Below are positions 33,601 through 47,263 of a stretch of DNA of 64,000 nucleotides, one piece after another. Where the stretch lies: positions 15,561,784 through 15,625,783 of the forward strand of contig OX243825.1 in assembly GCA_945859605.1 (NCBI GenBank), read 5' to 3'. The notes under the pieces are model-generated. The model saw nothing but the letters and a program-made list of their open reading frames with translations. It ran no database searches and was not told the origin of the DNA. Within the stretch, counting starts at the first letter, position 1. Each line of letters begins with the position of its first letter. The position numbers and the translations under genes were made by a program. The DNA comes from Lumbricus rubellus (taxonomy: Eukaryota; Annelida; Clitellata; Crassiclitellata; Lumbricidae).

Positions 33601-33818
33601 ATGTGGTCTCGAGACCGTGGTCTTGGTCTCGAGACGGTCTCGAGACCAGAAAATTGCGGTCTTGGTCTTGGTCTTGGTCTTGGACCACCCGGTCTTGGTC
33701 TTGGTCTTGGTCTTGAAGGTCCGGTCTTGGTCTTGGTCTCGGTCTTGATGGTCCGGTCTTGGTCTGGTCTTGGTCTTGAAGGTCCGGTCTTGGTCTTGGT
33801 CTTGGACCTCTTGGTCGC
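33601..33818. repeat. GGTCTTGG array with GGTCTCGAGACC palindromes, copy 1
   Basis: It starts with GGTCTCGAGACC palindromes and continues in GGTCTTGGTCTTGGACCACC-like units. It repeats in direct orientation at 33953. Confidence 0.85.
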
Positions 33819-33952
33819 ATCAAAAGAGACAAGAAAACGTGAATGGTCAGTTATTCTAGTGCCTTAGTAAGTAATTACATCGATGCAATTGCTCGATGTG
33901 GCATTTTGTAGTTTTGCAAACATTGAGGAGCAGGGATTTGGACCTCAGTAGT

Positions 33953-34141
33953 GTGGTCTCGAGACGTGGTCTTGGTCTCGAGACGTTCTCGAGACCAGAA
34001 AATTGCGGTCTTGGTCTTGGTCTCGGTCTTGGACCACCCGGTCTTGGTCTTGGTCTCGGTCTTGGACCACCCGGTCTTGGTCTTGGTCTTGGACCACTCG
34101 GTCTTGGTCTTGGTCTTGGTCTTGGATTTTTGGTCTCGTGC
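33953..34141. repeat. GGTCTTGG array, copy 2
   Basis: Same opening (GGTCTCGAGACGTGGTCTTG, then ACCAGAAAATTGCGGTCTTG) and same unit as 33601-33818. Overlapping Gly-Leu or Arg-Pro frames are artefacts. Confidence 0.85.
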
Positions 34142-34366
34142 ACAACACTGGAATAAATAACTATGGACGCGACGCTGTCAAATAGCCATGGTCAGATTAT
34201 GATCGATGCATTGGCAATTAGCCTATAGGCCTATAGCTGCGCGATTTTACAAATTTCATTAGCATGCATAAAAAATTCCGACACTTAGCCTATATATATT
34301 AAGTCTCTTATTCTATTGCAATTTTTTCCTATTCCGGCAAATGCCTAGGCCTATATCTGTACCAAG

Positions 34367-34562
34367 CATAGGCGTACGGGAGATTTCAGTAGTGGGGGGG
34401 GGGGGAGATTGAACTTTTGCCAGAAAAATATACCCGGCTAAAAAGTTGACGACCTTTCTTAGTCGTCTGGGGCTGTTTTGCCCGAAAAACCAGACTTGCC
34501 CGAAAGTTGGGGGGGGGGGGCATTTGCCCCTCTGGACCCCGCCTCGTACGCCGTCGCCTATG
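34367..34562. mobile_element. MITE of the CATAGGCGTACG family
   Basis: Ends CATAGGCGTACG and CGTACGCCGTCGCCTATG; interior GTTGACGACCTTTCTTAGTC and G runs match the body at 10020-10260. The flanks GTACCAAG/GTATCAAA match only 6/8. Confidence 0.5.
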
Positions 34563-35398
34563 GTATCAAACCATGGAGATCAGCGTCCCTGCAGCGACCT
34601 GCGTCGATGGTGGCCTCACGGTACTGACTAGTCAGATAAATAAGTAATGTAAAAGTATCAAATATTAATTTTGTTCAATAGTTGCTATTTATAGGCCTAC
34701 TGTGGTAGCCTGGTTCGCTCGAGGCAAAAGATTTGAGCTCTATGTTTAGAAGACGCACGTAGGGCTACGTGGGACTCGCGGGAGTGGTACGTTTCAAGTT
34801 CGTAACGGACAGGGATGCCACTCTGAATTTTCCAGAAAATGAGTCAGATTCGGCCGGAAAAAGGCTAGAAAAAGCTAGCCTGTTTTTGCTCATTAGACAT
34901 TATACATCGGCCTACAACATGCAGGACTCGCTCAAAGTTCAGCAAAATGATTTTTCAATAATTTTGCGCCGTGTTTGCACTCAGAAGTGAAGCGTTCGTC
35001 TTCTAGTTTTCGATAAACGTAGGCCTATCGTTTAATCTAATATTAGGCCTATGGTCTCCGCGCATGTTTTAAGCACCTTTTGTTCACCGTCGCAAATTTA
35101 AAAGCACCTCTGCCTGATCTTTTTAGATTTCTTAGATCTAAATAATTATTGACTTTGAACCGAACCTGCATGATCTAGCTATAGGCCTACTATCGATTTT
35201 GTTTTGGGCATCTCCGACCACGATAAGACGAATAGCAGCGCTAAAGGATTTTCTTATGTGTAGGGCAGTGCACCAGACTAGCCTTTCGCGCAACGTTGTC
35301 GTTAGTTCCGATCGCAGCCGCATCGTGGCGTGTGTTGAATGGTCAGAACACGGCGAGAAGGTTCTAACTGTGGTGTAAATTCATTTAATTTTACCAAA

Positions 35399-35498
35399 AT
35401 GAAGACAACGTTTAAATTACTGCTAGCAGTGGTTGGTTGTATGTTTTCGGCGTCTAGGGTCGAATGCAGAGAAAGCGTCCGAGGAATATCGCCGACGC
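35399..35498 (+). CDS. PRKCSH: PRKCSH exon 1 (signal peptide)
   Basis: Starts ATGAAG; 33 codons plus one base to a strong donor GTATGTGA. Encodes [20 protein letters not shown], a signal peptide, then RGISPT, matching the family's RGVSLT. Confidence 0.93.
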
Positions 35499-38400
35499 GT
35501 ATGTGATACCTGTACAGTAACCACCCTACTTTGTGCATGAAGCCATTCCTTTTGTGTACATATTAAATTGAACTTGTTTGCGTTAAAATTTACACACCTA
35601 TGTAAACTTGTGCATGATTGTGGGTAATATGTGTATAGGTATGTAAGATTTTGTGCATTCTTCACTTAAATATATGGACCAAGAAGTCTGTGTTAGAGTA
35701 GCTGTAATATACACAAAGCGGAAACAAATGTAGTTGAAGGTACAACCTTTGACATCTTCGAAACCTCACCCACCGCGTTTTAAGGCACTGCGCTTTAAGG
35801 CGTCAAATGTAAGGTAATTTGAAATTTGTATAGCGCCGTTCACATCAGTGACCATTCAGTAGCGCTGCCAGTGCGCCCAAGAGAGGAAGTAGGTTTTGAG
35901 GAGAGATAGAGATATAGGAACAGATCTAAGAGGAATGGAAACACGAAAAGAGGAGAGGAAAGCATTCCAGAGGGCCAGTTCAATGGTGGCAAATGAGCCA
36001 AAGTGGTCCTTGATCACGGGACAAAGAGATCATTCCTGTGAGGAGTGAAGAGATCGTAGACCAGCTATAGATTGAGGATGGACAATGAGATCTATTTAAC
36101 TAACTGATTTGCTTATCTGCTTACATACTTCAGAGATGCATCAAGGATTGAAATAGAAATATCATTAACCATAGTACTGTGCTAATTCACGCATTGGCAT
36201 GCTTCTAATTCCGCAATTTTACGAGGCAGCCTACTGGTTTTTTTATGCATGTTAAACCGCAGTATACCTACTACACACATTTAATGTTAAAACTTGTAAG
36301 TTGTAACCAGCTGTTTTCAGCTGTTTCTATATGTGGAAGCATTGTAGCTTAATAATTTGCCGCCTAAATGTCTTCCTGTGATACTGTGAATGTGCAGAGC
36401 AGCCTTTCTATCGTCCTGCGAAGGAGTTTCGATGCTTGGATGGATCTCAGATTATTCCTTACGACCGCGTAAACGACGACTACTGCGACTGCAGCGACAG
36501 TACAGATGAACCAGGTAAAAGATGTGGAAATTAATTCATCAAGAAACGGATTATTTTAATGTTAGAGAATTTCATATTGTTTGTATGTGCACTTGTTATA
36601 GCGCCCCTTCAAGCTCTCTCTACTCAGAGGTGCTCCCAAATGCAGAGCGGACACTGCATCGGAGTTTCATGCCGAAGCGCTGGGCAATTGTGAGTGAAGG
36701 ACTTGCCCAGGGTCCTTACGCAGCGAGGTGGATTCGAACCTCGAACCTTCCGGTTCCAAGGCAACGACGCTACCACTACACCATATGTGTGGGGCGCGGT
36801 GGTATAGTATGTTCGTGGCCTTGGAGCCGTAGTGTTGCAGGTTTGAATTGACCTCAAGCCGCTTCGTAGCTACCTCGGGCAAGTCCTTCACTCGCAATTG
36901 CTCAGCGCTTCGGCGAACTCTGATGCAGTGTCCGCTCTGTAGTTGGGAGCGCCTCTGAGGAGGGAGCTTGAAGGGGCGCTATATAACAAGTGTACATACA
37001 AGCAATTATTGTTGTCACCAATGTTTTGTTTTGTGGTTGTTTACGTAACAGGGACGGCTGCCTGTCCCAACGGTTCGTTCTTCTGTTCGAATGCAGGTTA
37101 CAAGCCAAACATCATACCATCGTCCAGAGTTAACGACGGAATCTGTGGTACGTTTATTTACTAACTAATATTTGTTAATAGTTCTATATATATATTTGTT
37201 TAATTCTTGAAAAAGTGCAAGCTGACACACCGCAGCCTGGTACATAGTGATGTTAAGAAAAACAAAATGAAATGTTGATGTTGGATCGGGTCTAGGACAT
37301 TAACCCCGGCCCATTATCCCCTGCCAAATCCCCCCGACCATCACCCCGTAGGACATTACCCTCCACTATTACCCCACCATCTGTTTGCATAAAGGTCCAG
37401 TATATGTATGTATGTGTATACACTGGATCTAAATTTATACAGACGGGGTAATGGCGGGGGGTAATGGACTGGGTGGGGTAATGTCCTGTTCCCATTCTAT
37501 CAGGCTTGTAAGTTTTTAGGGTTTTTTTTACGGGAGTCACTTGAATTATTTGTGTTCTCATTGTTGAACAGCGTTTAATGATTTTCATTGCGCAGTTTTC
37601 TCTGATCTGATGAGCAATGACGTTATGCAGTAATTTTGCTTCATTTCTGTAGTTCAGAATTTGATAAAGTTATATATTTTCGGTTGGATAATGTCGGGGC
37701 TTTTTTTAACGTGCAGTTGTACACAAAATGTGCAGTTCTAAATGGATTTGTGCAGTTGTAGAATCACTTCTGTGCAGTTTAAACTGGTTGAAAAAGGCCA
37801 TTTTCTTTACCATGGAGGATGGTTGTTCAGTTGTAATAATTTCTTAAAAACAGCCCTGGATAGTGTTAGACTGTCATGTGTTAAATAATTATTATTGGTA
37901 GAGATTTTGCGTAAGAAATGGTATAATTAGGTTGGTGCATTTTATTTTTCACTGATTGACTGAGGAAGAAGATGATGCTGAGGAGGTGGAAGAAGAGGAG
38001 GAGGAGGAAGACTCCTGAGAGGCAGCCATGGGTATTTGAGGGCAGGGAACCAGTCTACAAGTTCACACGGCACCCTATCTTCCAGCGGTTACATTACAGA
38101 AGCATGTTTTAGGCAGGTTCCATACGTTCAAACATGCATAGAAGATTGTCGTTATATTGTGTAACTCTTTTGGTTTTCCTTTTGATTTTTTCAGATTGCT
38201 GTGACGGTTCTGATGAATACACAGAACGAATTGTTTGTGAGAATCACTGTTTGTAAGGATGAATTATTCAACGTGTTTCTCACATGTTGTTTCGAAAACA
38301 TTTCTTGTTTGTAGTTAATTTGACCAAATGCTGTTTATTTAACTCGACTTCTCCAGTGGCTTGCAATCAGCAATTGTTGCCATTGTAAATTGTATCGTAT

Positions 38401-41400
38401 TATTGTATTGTATTTTATCTAGAACCATTTATAAAGCGCTTCTTGCAGCATGATCCTTTCAGAAGCGCTCCCAGTGTGTGCAACCCAAAGAGAAAAGGCA
38501 GGATTTGAGGCAAGAGTAGGATAAGGAATGACTACTAGAGAGGATGACAGAGCGATCTGATGGATGAAGAAGTCCATTCCATAGGGATGGAACTATGAAG
38601 GCAAATTATCTGGTGCTAAAGAAATAAAAAAGTTGGATTAGATTAGTTTATACTCTGTTGCTATTTAAGTAACATTTTACCAACGTGTGCTAAAAGTGAC
38701 CGATAAACCACTGCAGCTCATTGTTTAAAGATTTGAAGTATTGTTTGCTCTGTAAAAATTTAGTTTTCATCGGTGCAGTTCAATAATAAAATTTTTACTG
38801 GTATCTTGAATTTTAGATTAGGTTAATCTGGTGCCATTGTTCAGATTTTTACTCGTGACCAACTGGCCATATGAGAATTTCTGTTGGTGCTGGACTTTTC
38901 AGGGAGCGTGGACGACAAATGAGGGAGGAGGCGTTTAAGCAGCATCGGTTGATTCTCGAAGGCCACGAAATCTTCAAGGAGTATTGTCAACAGGGTGTGC
39001 AGGCTGTCACGGAAAAGCAGGTTTGTTCATTTTACGATTCAATATACTGACTTTTACGTAAGTTGTTAATCCCTTTACCGGCCGACCGGCACATAATCGT
39101 ATATAAAATCGACGATTATAATCGGGGTTGCCGGTAAAGGTGTTAATTGTGTTTGATATGCCTGATACACCAACTGGAATATGTTGCGGAATATTTAAGT
39201 CTTGTTAATTTGGCTCTAAGCATTTCAGCTTGCCTTAAGATGACAATTGTTTAGATTGACTCGGTAGCCATGATTAACGAGGTTGTAGAAGGGTTATTAT
39301 TATGTACATTTCATGTGGAGATTGTTGAGCACTGGCTTCCTATCTTCCTTTGGTTTTGTGCTTCTTCATATCTTTACCAATGATTTCTCTTGTGCATTTA
39401 TCATGATGCGCATTGAAGCATCAGTTGAATGTTGCTTTAAGTGACCAAAAATTCGGCTGAATTTTAATTTGAAGGAATGTCATTGTTCAGCAGATCATAC
39501 ATAGATTGAATATTCGCATATTACGAATATTAAGATTTTCAAATATTCACGAATATTAATAATATTAAAACTTCCAACGAATATTTGCGAATATTTGCGA
39601 ATATTAAAAAATCTTAATATTCACGAATATTTACGAATATTAAAGCCTAAAGTCACGAATACTATGCAGCAGATGTTTGCTGATCAATTCTATTGATTTT
39701 TTATTTGTGCTTTCTGAGACTTGTAGAGACTTTATTGATTAGCAGAAGACTGGTATTGGGCAGACAAGAATATTGCATCGTAGGATCCTTAGTTCGGTGA
39801 TCAGACTATTTATGGAATTATGTTTTCCCGATGTAATTATGATTAGTGACTTCTAATGTGCCAGTAATTATGATTAGTGACTTCTAATGTGCCGGTAATT
39901 ATGATTAGTGACTTCTAATGTGCCGGTAATTATGATTAGTGACTTCTAATGTACCGGTAATTATGATTAGTGACTTCTAATGTACTGGTAATTATGATTA
40001 GTGACTTTTAATGTGCCAGTGTCTAACGAGCAAGCACCAACTGTTGGCGCAGCAGAAAAATACTTGATCAGGTGAATATGATCCCAAACATTGGTCCAAT
40101 AAGACAGAGAAATAAAATAGCCTGTGGTGGATGACATACAATTTGAAAAGGTAAGTCTTAAGCCGAGAGTGAAATGACAAGTTACAACTGTGCAAAAAGA
40201 ACAGATACAGAAGAGAATTAAATGCTCTTGATTGGCAACTGAAACGAGGATGTGTGATGACTCGCATGGTCTCTATGTTAGCAACCAGATCATAAATTTG
40301 TTTACTGATGTTCTACTTTTGGTTTTTTATTTAGAGTCGTCTTGGTGAACTGGAAAAGGAGAGAGAGGGACTGGACTTGAGACGGACAGAGCTGGAGAAT
40401 CTTAAAACTGAAGCAGAGAAGCCAGAAAATGAAGCTAAAGAGGTTCACAAACTACAATGGGAAGGTAAGAATTGCGAAGTAATTTTTTTAATTGTTTAAC
40501 CCTTAGCCGACCGAGGGTATAGGGTTTCACATACCATTTACTATGCTTTGGTCGGTAAAGGGTTAAGTGCAAATAGGAATTCTGTGTAAATGAGAATTTC
40601 AGTTCTGATATTAAGCAGGTTGTTATTATTGTTTGCAGGAATTAAATACTAGGAGTTGGTGTGTATTATTATTCGTAAATATTGGCTAATGCTGTATTTT
40701 GTTATTTCTGTAGTTTGCTGTGTATTTTGGCTTGATTTTTTTTCTTTTTGTTCAGTGAGGCAATGGAGATTTTGAGCACTCCCTAGTCTTTAAAGTCATT
40801 TATTTATAAAGTCATTCATTCTGCAGTGTGTCGGATTGAGCTATTAAACGAAGATTATTATTATTATTTGTTATTTAGCTGACAAGGAAAAGAGAAAAGA
40901 AGAACTGAAGAAAATAGCGGCAAGGGAAGCGTTTAGCGATCTCGATAAAGATCAGGATGGATTGTAAGTTTCTTCTGTCTTTCAATCAATCAATCAGAAT
41001 TTATATACCTCTAGAGAGCCTCTTCAAGATAGCTATGCACAGAAAGCGGTCTTCAACAGTTTGTGAAACTGAGAACAGAGTCTTAGTCTTTGCTACATCA
41101 GAGTCAGAATCTTATTGCTCAATGTTTGTATGTTTATTTGTATGTGCACTTGTTATAGCGCCCCTTCAATCTCTCTCTACTCAGAGGCGCTCCCGAATGC
41201 AGAGCAGACACTGCATCAGAGTTTCAAACCGAAGCCTTGAGCAATTTTGAGTGAAGGACTTGCCCACGGTCCTTACGCGGCGAGGTGGATTCGAACCTTC
41301 TGGCTCCAAGGCAATGACGCCACCACTACACATTCACGCCCCACAACTACGTGATGACAGTCTAGATGCTGTAAATCTTTGTTTGTCTTTGGCCTTTGTG

Positions 41401-44400
41401 ATGTTTCTGTTATTGTGAGCTTCAACTAGCGCATATGGAAAGGTGTGCACGTTAGACTCGTGCAATGAAGCAGTGACAAAGAATTTGCAAATTATGAAAT
41501 GAGTAAATCTTGCTTGGTTTTGGATTGTACTCGTAGCGTAGCCATGCACTAAATCTCTAATTTTTTGGTGTTTCGCAGCGTTTCTGTGTCGGAGATTCGA
41601 ACACGACTTGAGTTCGACATCGATTCCAACGGAGAAGTTTCAGACGATGAAACAAAGGTCTGGTTTCCATTCTGCTGTTAAGTAATTTGCCAGATCACTT
41701 GCAGTGTTACTGTGTGTTATTATTATCATTGTCTAAGACTATGCGTACTGAAATTACCGAAACTGTCATCTGATTATTTACAGATGAATAGTTCTATCAG
41801 TCTTGCACCAGAAGTTGAATATCTTTATGAAGATTACATTTTATGATCGGAAATTTTTTTATTCAATTTTTCCTTTTCAGTTAATATTTTGTTAAATTGT
41901 TTATAGTTTTCGGATCTTTGTAAATTAAAAACTTCTAAGGAGGAATGGCGTAAGAAGCCACTTATGCATTGGGTCAGTCTTTACGAGGTTCCACGAAGGT
42001 TCCATCTCCTGGACCAACTGAGTGGAACGGTCTTCCAGACCATGTAAATAATCTGCCATCCTTGGAGAAATTTAAGCACAACTCAGGGCATATCTTTTTG
42101 AACAATTTTATTTATTATTTTTTAAATATATTTTTTACTGAACCAAAACAACAAACAAACATGATACAATTATGGCAGTGAACAATACTTTAACATAATT
42201 TGGTTTGGAAGGGGAGACCCAGAAGGGATGGACAATCCCGCTAATAGGGACAATTTTTGCATTTCTATGCTTATATGCCATTGGCTGCTGTGCATGGCAA
42301 ATTCGTGACAGACTTAGTGATTTTCAGGTAATTTTCAACCAGGAATACTTGGACGATAATGAGGCGATTGCTTTCGACGACTTCTACGCGAAAGTCTGGG
42401 ATAACATCAATCAAATCTACCGTAAACCAGGAACGGAAAAGCCAGAAACACCAGAGGTACGCTCACTTGAAACTGCTCACTGGGTATTTACTGCTTGAGT
42501 TTTGTGCATGCAATTTCCTAACATGTGCTCTTAACATTTTATAACATGTGCCCTGACTCTTTCTGACATGTGCATTTAGGATTTCCCAACATTTGCCCTT
42601 AACATTTTCCTAACATGTGCATTAAGCAATTTCTAACCTGTGCAGTTAACACTTTGTAACAAGTACATTAAGCACTTTTTAACCTTTGCATTAGCACTTC
42701 ATGACATGTGCACTTGTCTCTTATTTCCTGACATGTGAACTTAACACACTGACATACATGCAGAATTGCAGATGCACCATGGTTTTAGTGCATTCGCCAG
42801 ATATATTGACAGTTTGTAAACTGAATAATTTTAATTCTACGGCAGCATAAAGCTCTCTTTGCTGGTCAGTGAAATTGTCTTACTCATGATGCAATGCTTT
42901 AATTGCAGGGTGTATTTGTTGTTAGTGCAAGTTGAATGAAATTTTGTCCATTTCGAAAGTTGAGTTTCTAACCAAAAAAATCTGTGACTGTTTGTTTATG
43001 TGCTGGAAACTGTTGTTTATTATGTTAAAGGCAAAGGATGAAGAGGCAGAAAAAACACCTGAAAGACCAGCCGCAGGTGAGGAGGATGAGGAGCGTTACT
43101 ATGGAGACGAAGGGGAGGATAACGATAACGACGACGATGAGGATGATGACAAGGAAGACGAAGAAGTGAGTTTGAACAGATTTTGACCAAAACCAAGAAT
43201 TTGATTGTTTGAATCAGCATCGCACAAACACAACTTATACTCAGCTGCACAATCAGAACCTATTGTTCCACGCTCACGGACTGCAATCAGGCAGCGCCAT
43301 GCTTTCTCCGTGGCTGGCCCTGCGACCTGAAATGAGCTCCCTGTTATCCTTCGTCAAATATCTATTGGCCTTTCTACTTAATTTCTTTCTCTTCTCAAGA
43401 CTGTCTTATTTGACTGTGGTTATACTGGGAGCGCTCCTGAGTAGTAACCTTGAAGGAGCGCTATATCAAATTCTCAGTATATAAATAAATAAATAGATTA
43501 TACAAATTAACTATTATATAGTTGGTCACTGGAAAGCAAAGGGAGAGAAACTTTTGGATCATCGTCTCGCTCGCTACCCACGTACATGAAAAACAAGGCG
43601 GCTGGTTATGCAGAATAATTGGTAATATTTGAAGAGCTCAACTAGTTAACTAAATCTTAAAAATTGAACATAGTGGATGTCTGGACACGTATTAATACAC
43701 AGAGGGCAGCAAATTGCAAAGGATGTATGGTGGAATTCAGGAATTTAGAGCCAAGAAATAGCCACAAGGTTTTTTAAAACTTTTTATGTACACATTTTTG
43801 CATATCTTTACGTACCCTTACACATATTTACAATGTATCTTTAGTTTCTTTACACACCTTTTAATATTTTAACACATTTTTGCATATCTTTACGTACCCT
43901 TACACATATTTACAATGTATCTTTAGTTTCTTTACACATCTTTTAATATTTTAACACATTTTTACATACCTTTGCACATTTTTGCATTGCCTACTTTATT
44001 CTTTTATTTGCAATGTTTGCAGATTTGTTCGTTTTTGGTTTCGGTTTGTTTGGTTTGACGTGCATAATAATACGGTGAATTTCTCACCGATTGCTTGTTG
44101 TAGGATCGTGCGAAAGATGATAAGAAAAAGGAAAGTGATGCGAAGGATGCGGAAGAGGATCTTCCAATGCCCGACTACGACGAACCCACGAAGCAGTTGA
44201 TTGCAGGTATTGTTGGGTTGATTGCAGGTATTGTTGGGTTTAGTGCAGTTGATTGCAGGTATTGTGGGGTTTAGTGCAGTTGATTGCAGATATTGTTGGG
44301 TTTGGTGCAGTTGATTGCAGGTATTGTTGGGTTTAGTGCAGTTGATTGCAATTATTGTTGGGTTTAGTGCAGTTGATTGCAGGTATTGTTGGGTTTAGTG

Positions 44401-46693
44401 CAGTTGATTGCAGGTATTGTTGGGTTTAGTGCAGTTGATTGCAGGTATTGTTGGGTTTAGTGCAGTTGATTGCAGGTATTGTTGGGTTTAGTGCAGTTGA
44501 TTGCAGGTATTGTTGGGTTTAGTGCAGTTGATTGAAGGTATTGTTGGGTTTAGTGCAGTTGATTGCAGGTATTGTTGGGTTTAGTGCAGTTGATTGCAGG
44601 TATTGTTGGGTTTAGTGCAGTTGATTGCAGGTATTGTTGGGTTTAGTGCAGTTGATTGCAGGTATTGTTGGGTTTAGTGCAGTTGATTGCAGGTATTGTT
44701 GGGTTTAGTGCAGTTGATTGCAGGTATTGTTGGGTTTAGTGCAGTTGATTGCAGGTATTGTTGGGTTTAGTGCAGTTGATTGCAGGTATTGTTGGGTTTA
44801 GTGCAGTTGATTGCAGGTATTGTTGGGTTTAGTGCAGTTGATTGCAGGTATTGTTGGGTTTAGTGCAGTTGATTGCAGGTATTGTTGGGTTTAGTGCAGT
44901 TGATTGCAGGTATTGTTGGGTTTAGTGCAGTTGATTGCAGGTATTGTTGGGTTTAGTGCAGTTGATTGCAGGTATTGTTGGGTTTAGTGCAGTTGATTGC
45001 AGGTATTGTTGGGTTTAGTGCAGTTGATTGCAGGTATTGTTAGGTTTAGTGCAGTTGATTGAAGGTATTGTTGGGTTTAGTTGTTACCAGCGTTTTAATA
45101 GATTTAAAAGATGATGGTTTAATAGATACCAGCCATTTAATAGATTTGAAAGATATTAATTTAATAGATACCAACCTTCCAAAAAAAGATCAGTGAGGAA
45201 GTTGGTGCTTCAAGAAATTTCTGGATGTGGTACAGCTTGCAACTTCATGTGGGACCCATCTGCTTAATGTGCATTTTGTTTTTGAGAGATCTGCCTGATG
45301 AGGAATTTTTTTTTTGCATTTGCTACAGCCGCTGATGCTGCAAGGAGTGATTACAATGATGCCGACTCAAAGTATCGTAGCGTTGACAACGAAATCGGGT
45401 TTGTTTTAAACTACATTCGCAAACATTTTATTAACAAAACTGAATTATTAAACATGCATGCATGTGTTTTATAGATTTACCAATTTCTGACTTCTTTCGC
45501 TTTTGTGAATTTTTTTTGTTTTTTGCCAACTTCTGAATCTTTGCTTTTGCACCTTTAACTTATAAGAGGCTACCAGGTAGTTAAACAAGGGCATTAGTTT
45601 TTGGAATTGGTTTATTCATTAGGAGGATTTTATATAGCGCCTCTTCAGGATTACTATTCAAGAGCACTCCTGGCCAAACCCCTCAGCTAAAGAGGACATT
45701 TTAAAGATTGTGATAGAATGTGTCAGATGCAGGGCTTTTTTAGCATGCAGTTGTACACAAAATGTGCAGTTCTAAATGGGTTTGTGCAGTTCTAGGAGCA
45801 CTTCTGTACAGTTAAAACTAGCAAAAATGGTCATTGTCTTCCGATTTTAAGTAATATATCATGGAGGATTGGAATGAAAAGGAGTTGTGTAGTTATAAAA
45901 ATTCCTTAAAAACAGCCCTGGTCAGATCGGACCCTTGGCAGCAGGTGTGAAGGTAGCCCATTTCAGACCACAGGGCCTATAATTTAAATTCTTTATTATA
46001 TTCCTGTTTTGTTTGTGCTGTCTAACATTACGTATTTTGTCTGATTTATGACAGAGATATAAAGAAGCTGTTGGAGTTTGACCTTGGTCCAAACAAGGAA
46101 TTCTACCCTCTGAAAGGACAGTGTTTTGACTTCACTGACCGTGAATACGTCTACACGCTGTGTCCCTTCGAAAAAGCATCACAGAAAAGCAAACACGGAG
46201 GCTCTGAGACCAGTCTCGGGTAAGAGCTTACGCTTCAAAAGCGCACACGAATCTCGAGAGTTTTGACTGTTTTTATAAATATTGCATAGTCTTTGGTACG
46301 CTTGATTTGTTTGTATGTGCACTTGTTACAGCGCCTTTTCAAGCTCTCTCTCTCTCTCTGCTCAGAGGCGCTCCCGAATGCAGAGTGGACACTGAATCGG
46401 AGCTTCACCCCGAAGCGCTAAGCGATTGCGAGTGAAGGACTTGCCTAAGGTCCCTACGTTTGAGGGTGGATTCGAACCTTCCGGCTCCGAGGCATCGACG
46501 CCACCACTAGACCACTGCACCCCATTGTGCTCCATGTGAACTGTTAGCAAATATATTGATTTACGCTGACTGTTTACAAGAAAGTGAAGATCAGACTGTC
46601 AACCTACCTGAGTATGCTGACTTGCTGAGGCTAAGAAATGAAGATGCTAGCAATTCACACCCGTGGCTGTCTCGTTCTCACTCTGTTGCATTC

Positions 46694-46767
<74 letters not shown>

Positions 46768-46974
46768 CACCTCATACTCTTTTTTGTTTCCCTGTTTGCC
46801 TTTTTTATGTCTCTGTGTCTGCAACACATCAGTTCTCGTTCTAGTTCTGTTGCTTTCCTTGTCTGTCTGTCTGTCTGTCTGTCTGCCTCGTTCTCTTTTT
46901 TTGTTTCCCTGTTTGCCTTTTTTATGTCTCTGTGTCTGTTACACATCAGTTCTCATTCTTGTTCTGTTGCTTTC

Positions 46975-47008
<34 letters not shown>

Positions 47009-47098
47009 CGCCTCATACTCTTTTTGTTTCCCTGTTTGCCTTTTTTATGTCTCTGTGTCTGCAACACATCAGTTCTCATTCTCACTCTGTTGCATTCC

Positions 47099-47132
<34 letters not shown>

Positions 47133-47221
47133 CACCTCATACTCTTTTTTGTTTCCCTGTTTGCCTTTTTATGTCTCTGTGTCTGTTACACATCAGTTCT
47201 CGTTCTTGTTCTGTTGCTTTC

Positions 47222-47263
<42 letters not shown>

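Larger units (their letters stand above)
33194..35398. other. Intergenic between GILT-B and PRKCSH 5' ends
   Basis: The two genes are divergent, so this 2.2 kb must hold both promoters, but no core promoter element can be named. It contains two GGTCTTGG arrays and a MITE. The last TAGGCCTA before the PRKCSH locus is at 35182-35189. Confidence 0.6.

Noticed and set aside
44190..45082. CRISPR-like regular repeats
   Set aside because: The 31-bp units are contiguous with no spacers, within an animal gene intron; it is a minisatellite.
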